DNA of 64,000 nt from Heloderma charlesbogerti (GCA_026122225.1 JANEZZ010001951.1:496001-560000); one strand, 5' to 3'; positions 10,795 through 23,195 are shown, counted from the stretch's first letter. Translations and numbers: made by a program. Notes: generated from the letters alone by a model not told the origin.

Positions 10795-11749
10795 TTCTTG
10801 GAGCATGTCTCTCATGTGTGTCCAACTATTTGAAATATGTATCTCCCATGTAGTGTTATTGAGTTTATTTATTTGTAGTGTTATTGAAAACATTGGTGCA
10901 AACCATGCAGTGCCAAAGTGTGAATCAGAACATAGTGGCTGGGGAAATGAATATATGCTGGACTTCTTCAGAAAGCCACGTTTCATGTGGATTTCACCAG
11001 GATATGATTGCACAAACCATTGCACAGTCGAGAAAGAGAGGTTGTGTGGATCTTCCCCCTAATTGTCATAATTAGAGCAGAGTTGTAACGGCATGGGGGT
11101 CACACTTTTCCCAGCCTGCGACTGTTTGAGTGTTGACATGTCTGCTATTGGTGTTTTTCTCTTTAAAAGGTTTCAAAGGATTAGCTCACCTTGTTACGTT
11201 ATAAATTTTTATGTCTGCTTGTAAAAAAAAAAAATCAATGGCAGTCATTTTTAAATACAAATGGACTGGACCACCAATACCTTTGTAAATTAGGAATGTG
11301 GCTCTAAAATCTAATCTCTGCAGGGGATCAACTTGTAGCCTTTCATCTCCAGAATGGGATGAAGTACATCATCTCAAACCCAGAAAAGAGTGAGCAGAGG
11401 AAGGGAAAGCTTTGTGCAGTAAAATGTGAACTTGCATGCTTAAGCAATCTGCAGTGGTTGAGTGTTTCAAACTGTCTTCACCATGACATAAATAATCCGA
11501 TCAACTTTGAAGGGAATGTAAGGTTAACCCTCTTGTCACTCTGTAATATATCAAACTGATAGAACAGACATAGCTCAGTTAGGGTCATCTAAAGTTGTAT
11601 CACCATGCTTTTTTTTGTAAAGATCCCTTTAAACAACTGAAGAAGCTTTGTTGACTCCTTTTCTTTCTTTTTTTAACATCCGGTATACTAATAGCAAACT
11701 CCTTCTCCAAGTGTAGATTCTTAAAGTAGCCAAAATGGCACTACCCATT
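10795..11749. other. No recognised feature
   Basis: A short A run is present near 11223-11234. No repeat family or exon recognised. Confidence 0.4.
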
Positions 11750-12055
11750 TACAGGGATGGGAGAACCAGCGATTTTCGAGCTCTCCTAAATTCTCTGAAA
11801 ATCACTTTGAAGCTTGTTCAGCTCGCTCCCATTTTTGTTTTCAACCTGTTTTTTAGCTTGTTCAAATGGGAAAAGCGCACATTTCAAATGGAGAAAGTGC
11901 ACATTTCTGTGTGCATTCTTCAAAAGTGTGCACTTTCCCCCCATCGACTAAAGCCTAAACATGTATATGGGAGGAAGTGCATTTCAAAGTGCACATTTAA
12001 AAACAACACATTTTTCTAATGTGATCACAAATTTGGGAATTTGCAAACATTTCTA
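11750..12055. mobile_element. Probable partial TAGGGATG-family hAT element
   Basis: Begins CAGGGATGGGAGAACC and carries repeated AAAGTGCACATTT motifs and AATTTGGGAATTTGCAAAC, like the interior of the complete copies. The right end and a target duplication are not identifiable. Confidence 0.45.
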
Positions 12056-12469
12056 GAAAGAAAGTGTTCCTGCTCACGAAGGTGGGAATGGAATGGAATT
12101 TCCTGGAAAAGGACATGACTGGTCAAGTGGAACTCTGAAGAGGAGTCCTCTATGCTGCAACATTTTGTTGCAGGCCCCACTTACATTTCTATAGCACTAA
12201 AAGGTGTCACAAAGCTGCAGTTTAGGACATACTTATATCCGTTCACCACAACAAAATGAAAAGCATCTAGAAGCAGTACTGACATGTGTTTCTATTGTAG
12301 CATTGCCAGATATATAGATATAGATGATATAGATATAAAATTGGCCGGGATCCTAGGACCTGAATGGCTGCCTAGCCTGCAGAACTGTTAGCAGGTGAAA
12401 AAATTCCTTGCATGGAGTAAAAATAAATTAAGACTTATCTGGCTGGATCTGTCCAAGGTCTATCGAGTA
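12056..12469. other. Unassigned sequence
   Basis: Only a short ATAGAT tract near 12312-12340 is noteworthy. Confidence 0.4.
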
Positions 12470-12910
12470 TTCTGTTTCCAAGAGTGGTCTGCTAGAAATC
12501 TCTGAAAACTCAGAAGCAGTACATAAAGGTGGTGGCCATCCCCTGCCATTTCCTCTAGCATCTGTTTATCAGAGACAAACTGCCCCTGAACTTAGAGGTT
12601 CCATTTAGCTCTTCTTCTTTTGTTTCAAAAGTTGTTATCCAGCCTTTTAGTATAAAAACTTCAGTGATGGCTAACAACAATTAAAATACATGGGGTGGGC
12701 TTTGAGGGCAGCCCCATCATACAAGGGCACCCTGAACAGTGCAGTAATCAAATCTGGATGTTACCAGGGCATGGTAAGGTTATTTCTCTCTTTGGCTATG
12801 TTATGATTAATAGCTATTAACAGGTCTATCTTCAATAAATTTGTCTAATCCATTTTTAGAGCCATCTAAGCATGGAGTCATCACCACAGCTTTCGGTAGT
12901 GTATAAGTGA
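12470..12910. repeat. Unclassified interspersed repeat, interrupted
   Basis: Left part (about 12500-12605, with CTGAACTTAGAGGTTCCATT) and right part (about 12800-12910, with TTTGTCTAATCCATTTTTAG) belong to the same dispersed repeat as 53690-53990. The 190 bases between include GCAGTAATCAAATCTGGATG, which looks like an inserted minus-strand LINE piece. I do not recognise the class with certainty. Confidence 0.45.
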
Positions 12911-12962
12911 CGATGGGAAAAGCTTCACTGCTTAGCGTCTGCGTGTCTGGCTGCTTGCAGAG

Positions 12963-12963
<1 letters not shown>

Positions 12964-13007
<44 letters not shown>

Positions 13008-13021
13008 GCAGCAGCAGCAGC
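12964..13021. repeat. (AC)n then (AGC)n microsatellite
   Basis: About 21 AC units are followed by five AGC units. Confidence 0.95.
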
Positions 13022-14370
13022 ACTGTCCCCAGCAAGTGTTTTGTTTCCTGAGAATCAGGTGTGCAAAGCAGAGGTGTGAATGCATAAAATCGGCATCATG
13101 CCTCAGTGATTTGCAGGTCAATATCTGGACACTGCCACTCCATCCTAATCTCCTGTTTCACAGAGGTGGAGATGTTTGCGTTGTTTTTGTTCTCTGCAGG
13201 CTTAATCTAAAAGCATAACATGTTGCTGAAGAAGCCTGGGAGAAGCTACTATCCTTCAAAACACTGGCTTATTTTTAAAAAGGAGCATCCTGTATTCTGC
13301 AGTGTTGATAAATTTGCTACCAAAGGTGACAAGTGGAGGGCTCACTCAAAAATAGCAGATGGTGCAGTCCTTCCTGGGCAGTGTCACTTCAGAACACAGA
13401 GCACCAAGTACATGTTTAGATATACTTCCTGTACATGGAAAGCTAATATTGCCTTGGAAAAGGGTTTTAGTACATCCTCTCAGATGTACTAACTTTCCAA
13501 ACACAGATAGTTTCTTTGCACTCAAACATGCAATCTCCCGCCTGCAGTTTGAACTGGTAGAGTCCAGGAAGGACTGTATTATGTGCCGGGGGGGGGGGGG
13601 GTTGCTTTTGAATTGGTCCAGTTGCAAGACACATTGTGGGCATGTGGACAGTTAGCTATCAGAAGCAAAGGCCAGTATGAAGATGTCATTTATAACCACC
13701 ACATTGTCGATCAGGATGCTCCTTTATTCAGTGTAAACTGAGAGGATGCACTGATTTTATTCTTATGTTTCTGCCCTGTTTTCTTAAGCAGAAGGCTCCT
13801 TTGAAGTGCAATGTAATGGAAGACAGCCAAACATAGGGAGTGGGTGGGTGGGTGTCTTGTTTGTCTTTGCATGATAAATCCTGAAAGTAAAGAAGCTGCT
13901 CCTGTGAGAGGGGTGGGGAAGGAGAGACAATGGAACTAACTCCCTTTGGAAAAACCTTGGCTGCTTTGTACATGCTCAGAGCACCTCTGGCCACTGTACA
14001 TTCAACTCTTTGACCCTGACTAGAGTTTAGAGCAGCTAGTCAAGTGCATTATGCTTTGAGGCCATCGTCGGCTTTCTTTAGGGGAGCCTGGCTCCGTCCC
14101 CTTGCATTCCTTTGGCCTCCCTAGGATTACTGCCTGGCCGTAGCACCACCTGTAGGCATTCATGAGGAGCTTAATAATTAACAGCATGACTCATGGAGAT
14201 GAAATGGGAGGTCCCTCCACCACCACCAAGCGTATTTTACTAGCCTGCCAAAAGCAAGGGCACAGAACGGAATAAATAACACAACTTGGGGGGGAGGGTT
14301 GCCAAAGCAGTGGGGATTAAATTGAGAGCTGGTGGAATGGAATGCCTGACAGAGAGCCTGATCCTCTGCT
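13022..14370. other. No recognised feature
   Basis: A G run lies at about 13588-13600. Several moderate-length frames overlap each other on both strands without family resemblance, and I see no exon. Confidence 0.4.
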
Positions 14371-14450
14371 TCCTTATTTGGAATTATTTTTATTTTATTT
14401 ATTTGCCATTCCTCTCCTGCCTTAATTCCATGATGAAACTCAAGGCTGGA

Positions 14451-14603
14451 TGTGCCCGATCTCGACTGATCTCGGAAGCTAAGCAGGGTCAGCCCTGGTT
14501 AGTATTTTGATGGGATTCCGCCTGGGGATCAGGCTTCCTGCGTTGAGCAGCAGGTTGGACTCGATGGTCTTGTAGGCCCCTTCCAACCCTCTGATTCTAT
14601 GAG
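14451..14603 (+). mobile_element. 5S rRNA-derived SINE with a CR1 tail
   Basis: Positions 14452-14530 follow vertebrate 5S rRNA from about nucleotide 26 onward: GCCCGATCTCG, CTGATCTCGGAAGCTAAGCA, CCTGGTTAGTA, GATGGGA and CCGCCTGGGGAT. The A box, intermediate element and C box of the type 1 pol III promoter are therefore largely kept. From about 14532 the sequence becomes a CR1 3' tail (GAGCAGCAGGTTGGACTCGA, then GGCCCCTTCCAACCCT, then GATTCTATGAG). A central block of about 38 bases is identical to the 3' end of the CR1 copy at 32925-36298. The first 25 nucleotides of 5S are missing or replaced. Short and non-coding, probably mobilised by CR1 enzymes. Confidence 0.88.
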
Positions 14604-14816
14604 TTATGAGTTAAGGCAGCTTGCTCCCATCTGGGTACGGCCCTGACCCAGGCTTGCTTCGCTTCCACAAGGTGGCGGCACCACCTGCCTTCAAGCCATG
14701 CCATAGGAAGTAGGTCCCAGTGAGTTCAAAAGGACTGACTCCCAAGTCAGCATAGACATCAGCCCAAGTGTGTGAACTGGGACGCTCCTGGTACAAATCT
14801 GACTATCATTAACTTG

Positions 14817-15052
14817 GGGCTAAACTAGATGCTACATTAGATGTGCAGCGCTGAGGTGATCCTCACTTTTTTATTTCTCCAGTGTAAGTGTGCAGGCTCC
14901 GATCTGGATCAGGACCACCATGTGTGAGTAGGAGGGATTATGCCTTTCCACCCAGCTGGCTTTGCCTCCTAAATTTGCCCCCCTAAATTATTGTGGAATA
15001 AAAGCTAAGATCACCTAGATGCTACGCATTTAATGTAGCGTCTAGTTTAGCC
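14817..15052. mobile_element. Non-autonomous DNA transposon with 23-bp inverted ends
   Basis: Left end GGCTAAACTAGATGCTACAT and right end ATGTAGCGTCTAGTTTAGCC are inverted repeats with two differences. The 236-bp element has no coding capacity. Flanks show no convincing duplication, so no superfamily is given. Confidence 0.75.
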
Positions 15053-15166
15053 TTCAATGGGTGGACCTAGAAAAGCTGTTATTGCCCTGCCTTGAGTTTC
15101 TGCCCCTATTCTCTGTGTGAGGTTAATAATACCGATGGGATTGCTGTAACACTGGGCCAGTGTAGG

Positions 15167-15365
15167 CGGAGGGACCGTAGCTCAGCGGTAGAGCATGTGC
15201 TGTGCACAGAGACAGTTCCCGTTTTGGCATCTCCAGTTAAAAGGGTCAGGATGGAGAAGAGGGTAAAGATCCCTGCTGAGACTACCAAGAGCCACTGGAG
15301 GTCAGAGTGGTAAACAGCATTCACTTAGAAGGAGAAAATAGCTTGAACATGCTTCCCATGTTCCT
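15167..15365 (+). mobile_element. tRNA-derived SINE
   Basis: The head has a clear A box (TAGCTCAGCGGTAGAGC). The B box is degraded (GACAGTTCCCG). The body GAAGAGGGTAAAGATCCCTG and AGCCACTGGAGGTCAGAGT matches the order of the second copy at 56325-56650, and the end resembles TTCCCATGTTCCTAAG. Shared body and tail show one family. Confidence 0.7.
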
Positions 15366-15412
15366 AAGAATTACTGAGATAATGAACATGAATAGCTCTG
15401 AACACTCTATCA

Positions 15413-15542
15413 CAGTGTTGGCCAAGCCTTCCAGACGTTTTGGACTACAGCTCCCAGCATTCCTGACCATTGGTCATGCTGGCTGGGGATGACTGGAGTT
15501 AAAGTCCAAAATATCTGGAAGGCACCAGGTCGGGGAAGGCTG
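15413..15542. mobile_element. hAT-type MITE, CTCCAGATG family
   Basis: Two arms (CCAGACGTTTTGGACTACAG and GGAGTTAAAGTCCAAAATAT) are inverted copies around CATTGGTCATGCTGGCTGGG. Flanks ctctatca and atctatgc share TCTAT. Family identity comes from the better copy at 40522-40652. Confidence 0.7.
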
Positions 15543-16469
15543 ATCTATGCCTTCAGCTCACAGCTTACTCTTGTCTGTCTCTGCTTCTGGGTCTCTCGTT
15601 TCAATACTGTTCTTTCTTCATACCCTGTTTCTTTGCCACTAGCTCCCGCTGGGGAAACATCCAGCCATTCTGGGCCATCTCTACAAAAGAAGGTTGCTCA
15701 GTCACAGGACATTGGCTGAAATTCCCTCTTCTCCACAACTGTTAAAGGTGCAGGAGCACAGTCCTCTTTTGCATCTGCCACCCTAGCATCGTCTCCACAA
15801 TCCTCGGTGGTACTCTAGGACTGCTGTTTAATTGTTTAATCCGGTTCCTGTTAATTTTCCTGCTCTGCTCAGGAACCACATGGTAATTCACAGGTCACAT
15901 CCACAGCCTTTTTACCACCAGTACTTCTGCTATGGTGGCGATTTTTAGAAAATACACACATACCCATGAACCCCCTCTATGCTTTTGAAGCTATAGTCTT
16001 GCCACTCGAGGAGGCAGCTTTGTTGTTCTGAGCTGCCCACATAGCCCCTTCCCTTGAAGTCACTGAACAATTTCCAAGGGCCATTTGAGCTCCTCGCTTA
16101 GTTTGCATACATGGCATGACATCATCTCACAAAGCATCTTTCACTCAAGCGCCACACAATGGGAAATAGGGCTGGATGTCCCGATTTGGGGTTAGTAGTT
16201 GCCAAGGGAATGCCACATTCCAGCATCTGCTGCTAATGCCCCGAGCATGCTGTTCGGAGCTGGCCAGCAGCAGGCCATGGGAAACTTCGCGCATACTTTA
16301 TAGGACTGAACGCAAGTCTCGTTTCTCCAAAACAACACAGAGCGTATAATAGGGCCTCTTCAAACATGCCAGGCCTTTGAGCTGGGGAGGGGAGTGCAGG
16401 AGATGATGGAGGTTTATTCTTGCTTGTTTTCTGTCCCTACAATATTTCAATACAAAGAGCCCTTTAGAT
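15543..16469. other. No recognised feature
   Basis: Unassigned sequence of moderate GC content without an exon-like frame. Confidence 0.4.
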
Positions 16470-16495
16470 ACACACACACACACACACACACACAC
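16470..16495. repeat. (AC)n microsatellite
   Basis: Thirteen AC units. Confidence 0.95.
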
Positions 16496-17685
16496 CATGA
16501 ATGCAGATGGAAGAGGGTTAGACCTGATTATCTCAGATATCATTTTGATCAAGGCTCATGGGCAATTGTTCTCAGAAGCTTAACACCTGGGTAGGGTTGG
16601 GTGAGAATTTAGTTTGATCCCGGTTCTTGTTAAGAACCTAGCAAATCACAAACTTCTTCATAAACAGGATAGAAAGAACTTGAGATTAAAAGGGGGGGGG
16701 GAGCAAAGTTGACAGATTCATCCATCCAGGCAGAGAGCTTTGAGGGCGCCCATAGCTCTTAACCATTTGAGCCTGAATCTCTGTGTATTCACCTCATAGC
16801 TCTTAAATATTTGTGGTGTTGAATTAGGGTTGCCATCTTTTTCTTTTCTTTCTTTTTTCCTGGCAGGCTTTGCATCTTTAACAGATACATGGCAGGTAGG
16901 TAAAACATGGTCTCTCCATGCTAAGAATAGCTGTAGCTATTTAATTTGGCTGGTGCAGAGTTTTTCCCATTTCTTTTTGATAAGAACATACCAAAATGTG
17001 CAAATTTCTTCATAAATGGGACAGAAAGAACTTGAGATTTTAAAAATCCTAATGTGGGAGAAAGTGAGACAGACAGATTTGGTTATCCCTACATTTGGGA
17101 TGAGCAGCGCTCCAAATGACTTCACAGTGGGAATACTGAAGTCTCTTTCTCCAGCCTTTCTTATCTGTGCTGGCAGCTCAGTGTCTTAAATATAGAAACA
17201 GCACAACAGCCGCTTGCGGATAAGGCCGCTATTCATTCTAAACCCAACTTTTTACTAACAGAAGATGCACAGAACAGATGGCATATATTAAGTAACTGTT
17301 GTCTTTGTGGCAAACTGATTTTTTTTTTTAAGTAGCAGGCAGCTAAAAGCACAGCATGGGAACATGGGCATGCTTCCCTTGGCTTTCGTGTCTTCACACC
17401 AACAGTAGAACTTGGGTAAATAGTTTTGCCATTTTTTGTTGCTTGCTTCAGCTCAAGAAAAATGCCCAGGCTTTAGTCAGTGTGTGTGTGTACATAATAA
17501 CTTTGCAAGCCAACAGCCTGGCCTTCAAAGCACAGAATCAGCACAATGGCCATTTGAAATTAGTGGAATTTGGTACTGGAACTGCTGCTGCAACTACTGA
17601 TGAGGCAAAATAACCTTGGCATAAGCCCTGGGGCACATGGATGCCCCAGTCCACAGATGCAGACATGGAGAAGTAGATTGTATAT
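16496..17685. other. No recognised feature
   Basis: A G run at about 16691-16700 and an imperfect local duplication (AAATTTCTTCATAAATGGGA near 17002 resembles the block near 16650). No gene seen. Confidence 0.4.
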
Positions 17686-17689
17686 GGCT

Positions 17690-17800
17690 AGGCAACCTAG
17701 CACCCTTTTGGATGACAGTTCCCAGAATCCCTGACCATTGGCCATCCTAGTTGGGGCTGGAGGGAGTTGTAGGCCAAAACATCTGGCAGGCACCAGGTTG
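17690..17800. mobile_element. hAT-type MITE, CTCCAGATG family
   Basis: Arms GGCAACCTAGCACCCTTTTG and GGCAGGCACCAGGTTGC with CCATTGGCCATCCTAGTTGG at the centre and GGAGTTGTAGGCCAAAACAT in the right arm. Confidence 0.65.
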
Positions 17801-18056
17801 CATACCCCATGTGACCACCTGAAGATCAGTGAAGAACACATATAAAGATGTCAGAACCATTGTAGAACGGGACCTGCTGTTAAATAGGAGGCCGCAAAAC
17901 CCAAACCGCAGTAGGATATAAACTTCTGTGCCGGATGTAATGGTATGTATTGACTGTCACCACAGGCTGTGGTTGGAGCCTGGAGAAAGTCCTGGATGAG
18001 ATGAGATATTGAAATGGCTAACTGAAGGTCTGTGTCTATTAAACAAGGAGGGGTTT

Positions 18057-18090
<34 letters not shown>
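18057..18090. repeat. (TG)n microsatellite
   Basis: TG run with one TA interruption. Confidence 0.9.
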
Positions 18091-18091
<1 letters not shown>

Positions 18092-18782
18092 CTGCTGTTA
18101 GGGATTAAGACAAGCTCTAAATAATGGTGTCAGGATGAAATTAAAGTGTATTTCATTCAGGGCTATCTGGGCCACACTATTAAATATAGAAAAGGAAGCT
18201 GTAATATCTCAACCACTAAATGATTTTGGGTCTGGAGTCGGCTCAACAGGAGAGTTAAATCTTTGTTTCATATGTGTTGGAAGTAAAAATAGATTGCATT
18301 GTGAGAATACATGACAAAGTCTTAAAACAGAGATGAAGCAGGGCACAACGGAGAGGAAAATGATTGCCGAGATTTATGAGTAGGGTGATATTTTTGACCT
18401 AGAGCCAATCTACATGGCCAATTTAATGTGGAGGGACAGCACATCAGGGTCATTTGTGATAGATGCTGCTGCCGCCAATCTGCAGCCAACCAGCAGCTTC
18501 CGTCTTGAAAAGCTGCATTTTTGGAAAGTTTTTTTAGTCCATATTTTTACTTAAAGGGGCTCCCAGGTGGTTCCGCTGCAGTGTGCCCCATCCTCCTTCA
18601 TTCAGTCCTAGGCATGCCACTGTGACGTAGCTGTGACCTGGCAGTGATGTGGTCAAAGTATGGGGCCACCCCTCCCCCCCATTCACTATTTTCCCCCACT
18701 GGCAGTAGAGCTCACAGTCTGCAGACTGTGTTTCCCATTCAGAATACTGTAGTTGTGCATTTCCAAAGAGTCAGGATACAGA

Positions 18783-18928
18783 AGTAGTAGCTTTCGCTAG
18801 TCGGAGTAACTAGCCTGATTTTCCCATTCATAAAAGTGCTACTGCACTGTTCCTAGCCTTCACAATTGTGCAGTAGTAGCTTTTGCCCATCAGAGTAACT
18901 AGCCTGCCTTTCCCATTCATAAAAGTGC
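18783..18928. repeat. Diverged tandem duplication, period 89
   Basis: The block starting AGTAGTAGCTTTCGCTAGTC at 18783 recurs at 18872 as AGTAGTAGCTTTTGCCCATC. Both run through GAGTAACTAGCCTG and CCCATTCATAAAAGTGC. Lies in the variable middle of the element at 18396-19866. Confidence 0.85.
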
Positions 18929-19105
18929 ACCTCCTGTCCTTCCCCAATCAGCTTCCAGTCAGTTAATTTCAAATATGATCCTGGTATGAGACTGAGCAAC
19001 TCACACACACCTGGCAATCCCAGGCTATACAGAAAAGGGGGGTGGGTTTCATGGTATATAAAGTTCCAGCCATGGAAAGGGAATGCAGACAGAGCAAGGT
19101 TGCAA

Positions 19106-19180
19106 TCCTCTGCACTCTTCCCAGGGGGTAAGTCCTGCTAAATTCAATGGGACTTACTCCTGAGTAAGAAGGTGTAGGAT
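19106..19180. repeat. Palindromic MITE, AATCCTATGCATG family, nested
   Basis: GCAATCCTCTGCACTC, AAGTCCTGCTAAATTCAATG and GGGACTTACTCCTGAG in the family order. Its insertion contributes to the larger size of copy A. Confidence 0.65.
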
Positions 19181-20164
19181 GACACTTTGCAGCTGCAAAA
19201 CTTGGGCATGCTGCCTCCCTCGAATGACGTGAGGTTTACTTCTGATTAGACACATGCATATGACTGAGCCACACAGAACTAAAGTGTGTGGGGGGGCTTT
19301 GAGTGATGGCTGCCCCTTCTCCTTCTGCTTCCTGTATTGTTTACTTTTCAGCAGATCGGAGTAACACTACTCCGTTAGTGAAATACCGCTAGTGAAGGCT
19401 CCCACTACTGGCCACCCCCCTCACCTTCCTGTCTGTGTATTCTTTATTGTCCATGACATATTGTGAATAGCTACCCCAGGACAGACATCCTGCATGGAGA
19501 GAAAGGGCTGGAGTTGCCTCCCTCTGCTAGCCTCCACTTCCCCAGCCCTGAACTCTTGTCTCTGCAGGAAAGCCTCCTCCCCCAAGCACCCCACACACAC
19601 TCAGCGGGGAGCATGGACAGGGGCAGGGAACAAGCCTCTCTCATTCACTAAGCAGGGTTGATGGGGTTGCTGATGTTCTGTTTTACTCTGCCCACCCAGA
19701 ATGAGAAGCATTTTCATGTGACCTGTGAAAGCAGGTTTTTAGGTGCTGTATACTCTGCTTTTCCTGCTTCGTGTGCCCCTGATGGACCAAAGCGATTTCA
19801 AGAAAATCCAGATATAACCAGAAAGTGCTTCTCATTCCATTTCCATGTAGATCCTCCCTAGTCTACGTTCCGCCGTGCAAGTGGGTTTCATATTCATTTC
19901 AAAGGTTGTAGCAGCTCCCACCACTAAAATAATTGGGGGAAAACTATGTGTCAGTGAAGGTTATTAATTTCAGCACCTTTACCCAAAAGAAATTAGCGCA
20001 TTTTGGTGCTACCAGTGATGATTCCCCCACACAAGCCTCATCAATTTCATGAGTATTTGTAGGAGCACAATAAATTTAGAGCTCACTGATATGGTTTTAA
20101 AAGAAATAGTTATGAGATATGCTAAGACATTTTTCTGTCCTGGATTTTCTATAGATCTTTTTGT

Positions 20165-20290
20165 TATTCTTTAACATATTTCTAGATCACCTTTCTGCTC
20201 GATAGGTGCTCAAGGCAATGTAAAATTTGAAACAATACAAAATAAAACAAACAAAAAACTAATAAAGCTAATTAAAAAAGCATGAACGCT
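20165..20290 (-). mobile_element. LINE 3' terminus fragment (L2-like)
   Basis: CACCTTTCTGCTCGATAGGT, then GCTCAAGGCAATGTAAAAT and an A-rich stretch, the minus-strand form of an L2-like terminus also seen at 26502-26625 and 59262-59400. Confidence 0.5.
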
Positions 20291-21604
20291 TCACAAAAGC
20301 AACAGAGTCCATTTATGTGCAGTCATTACTCATTGCAGCCAGGGGTCATAAACACTTTTCTGTAGCTAGTGCTTCTGTTACAGGGATATTGCATTTTCCC
20401 AGCACTCAAAAACATAAAAGTTTGCTGCTGAATTGTGGAAGGGAGTGCAATGTGGGAAGTGGCTGTGTGAGTGTCATGAAGACATGCTGGATGGGACCTG
20501 TAACTGCATTTGGGATGAACACAATCGTCCCCTGCCAGAACCATTTGATCACTTACAAAAGTAAATAATTTATCCTAAAAAAAACAATATTTTCTCTCTC
20601 TCTCTAAATGCTCCTCTGCTGTACCATTCAAGCATGGAAGCATTTATGTAGTCCTTAAAAACAGTGAATGCTAGCAAATTTAGCCTCCACTTCTTCCAGA
20701 AATAGCCTGCTCTTGGGTAGATTTGACTAGGGTTACGGTGGTCTTTGAGAGCATTCCAGTGATGAGCCATGCATCTCTTCCAATGGTTTAAAAGCAAGAA
20801 ACGGCTATGTCCTGCAGCAAGGCTACCCCTTTTTTATGGGGACAGAATACCACTGGCGCTGGAATTGACGCTACGAGCATGACAATACGGCTAAAGGAAG
20901 AGTGCCATTTCTATCACCTGCAAAGACCCTAATTCTAGTGAGAGCTACACACTGTTGCTGATGAGCCTAGAATATGGTATGTTCAGAAGGGGATGCTGAT
21001 ATTTTTCATCTCACTTAGCTATCCATTTATGTGAAGCCTTAAATGAGCTCTCATAATTGGAATGCCCGTGCCCTTGAGCCCTTGCTGACTGTCTATCACC
21101 CAACCCTAGTCTCCAGAGATATTCATCATGTTCACCTTAAAGACACCCTTGACTGGCTTTGTGTCAGTAGATAAAAAAAGTTAGCACTCAACTTTCCACA
21201 GATGCAAGAACCCTCCGAGGCTTCTTGTCTCGTTTCTTTCCACCAGAAGCACCAACAAAACCTGAGACAAAGATCTTTTAATTCAGTTCCTCCCATTGTG
21301 ATCACTACAGTTACTTTCCCGCATGAAGTCCACATGAAGCACAAAATGATTGATACTCATCGCTTTTCAGAGCGTGGGGAGGTGAGTGGAGTGGGGGGTG
21401 GGTAATTTGGAGGTGGCCTTGCCCATAGCACACATTTTCATTTATTGTGTCCCACCATAGTCTTTGGTTAATTTCAGTTTGTAAAATTCCAAAATCTGCA
21501 GTCAGGAAATACGTTTATTAGAACTAACCAAATATGCACAAAATTGCGTACAAACTTTCAAAAACTCCGACTCTCTTCATCAGACAAGATGTAACAAAAA
21601 GTGA
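20291..21604. other. No recognised feature
   Basis: A TCTCTC tract is near 20591-20605. Nothing else recognised. Confidence 0.4.

Positions 21605-21659
<55 letters not shown>
21605..21659. repeat. (TG)n(AG)n compound microsatellite
   Basis: Twelve TG units pass into about fifteen AG units. Confidence 0.95.
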
Positions 21660-21661
<2 letters not shown>

Positions 21662-22816
21662 TGACTCCAGGAATTTGGGATCAGCACACCCATGAAGTAT
21701 TTAAGCTAGATTTTGCCGATACTGCAACACCCCTTAAACATTGAAATCCAGCTAATGTTGAAGACAGGAAATGAATAATTGGATAGATTGATCTAACACA
21801 CTCACTGCACGGTTCACAGGGTACTGGCAGCTATGCGGGCAAAAACCGGGACAAGATCTACACTGGAGCCCCTTTCATTTGTGCCGCTGCGCCGGTATTT
21901 TTTTCAAATGCAATTAATGATGACAGTGCAGTCTCTGCTGTGTTTATAATGCGATCAAGTATCATACACCAATGCATGGTGTTGTAATTGTGGGAGAAGC
22001 AGTTTGAAAGGCTATGTGAGTGGAGTGGTATGACTTTGTAACACAAATTTGTGCCTAATCTCACTTCGTAGTGCTTGTATCGTGTGTTACAATTGGGAGA
22101 GATGGTTGTAAGATGAGCCCTGCTGCCTCAAGGGTTGTGGTGGGTTGTGGGTGGGATTTTTTTTATATTGTTTAATGTATACACACCAGCAATCCCTGCT
22201 CCCCTCACCCCCCAAAAAAGCATTCCCCAACCCCCTCTGCAGACCAACATAAAAGCTAATCCGCCCCTCTCCCTATTGTTACATCTCAAGAACAGTTTCC
22301 CCTTGCCCTTCTTGGAGCCCTCATTACTTTGGAATAAACACCATTGAAGTAAATGTGAGTTACTTCTGAATAGACATGTACATGATCACTTTGTCAGTTA
22401 GTAATTTTTTGAGGCAAGGAAAATAAAAGAAAAAGGGCGATAATTGGGAAGGCTTGAAAAGATACTCCAAACTTGATTCCCCCCCACCAAAGGAGGCAAT
22501 GATAGTAGGAAAGAGCCAAAATGTTTTGTGAGTGGGTGTACAGAGAGAAGCAATTTTGGGGAACACCAGCAGAGAATGGAAACCTAGGGCAGCAGCCTGT
22601 TGTATCCATGTAGCTGAGGTCCCTTTCCAATTTGTGCTTCAGAGGTTTGCCCCAAAAGACCTGACTGGAAAGATGGATGGGAGAGGAAAGAAAAGGGACG
22701 GGGGAAAGGAAAAAGGAATGAAAAGAGAAAAATGACAAAGTGTAGGTCACAAAAGGTGAATAAAGAAACAGATACACCTGCAGCCCAACGATCTAGAGCC
22801 CCTGGTGTACCACAAC
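21660..22816. other. Unassigned sequence, possible transposon remnant
   Basis: AGATCTACACTGGAGCCCC at about 21854 resembles the ends of the inverted-repeat elements at 25018 and 25253, but no partner end was found. A partial palindromic MITE lies at about 22327-22385. The stretch 22680-22740 is purine-rich. Confidence 0.4.
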
Positions 22817-23195
22817 CAGCGGTGTAGTGGTGGCGGGTCATGCTGGGGCGTCACTCTGGCACTTCTTTTGAAGCCAGCCCTCAGCCGGGTCGCAGTCTGC
22901 TAGGGAAGGAGGAGGGAGCATTGGGAGTGCGGGCGGCTGAGGGATTGAGCGAGAGAGGGAGCCTGAGGGAGCTCTGCAGCCTCCTCTCACCCCCCCTTCT
23001 CCTCTTCAGCTCCTGTCCTTGCTGCATGCCTGCACGCGCGCCTGGCGCTACCCTCGTCTCCTTCAACACCGGCCACCTGTTCAGGGCTGCTGCTGCTGCT
23101 GGCCACGGCAGGAGCTGGCGGGGGGGGGGGAGCACTTCCACCATTGTTTACTTATGGGGAAGGGCAGGTGGCTGGTTTGTGCCAGTTTTTAGGAT

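Larger units (their letters stand above)
18396..19866. mobile_element. 1.5 kb inverted-repeat element, copy A
   Basis: The left end CTAGAGCCAATCTACATGG and right end CCATGTAGATCCTCCCTAG are inverted. The left 310 bases align with 25253-25575 (shared blocks AATTTAATG, CATTTGTGA and CTGTGACCT) and the right 200 bases with 26100-26280 (CATTCACTAAGCAGGGTTGA against the equivalent block; TTCCATGTAGAT against TTCCATGAAGAT). The middle differs: this copy holds an 89-bp-period duplication and an inserted palindromic MITE. No transposase frame. Superfamily not determined. Confidence 0.65.

Noticed and set aside
14451..14530. Genuine 5S rRNA gene
   Set aside because: It lacks the first 25 or so nucleotides and the 3' end and passes directly into a CR1 tail, so it is a SINE and not a functional gene.
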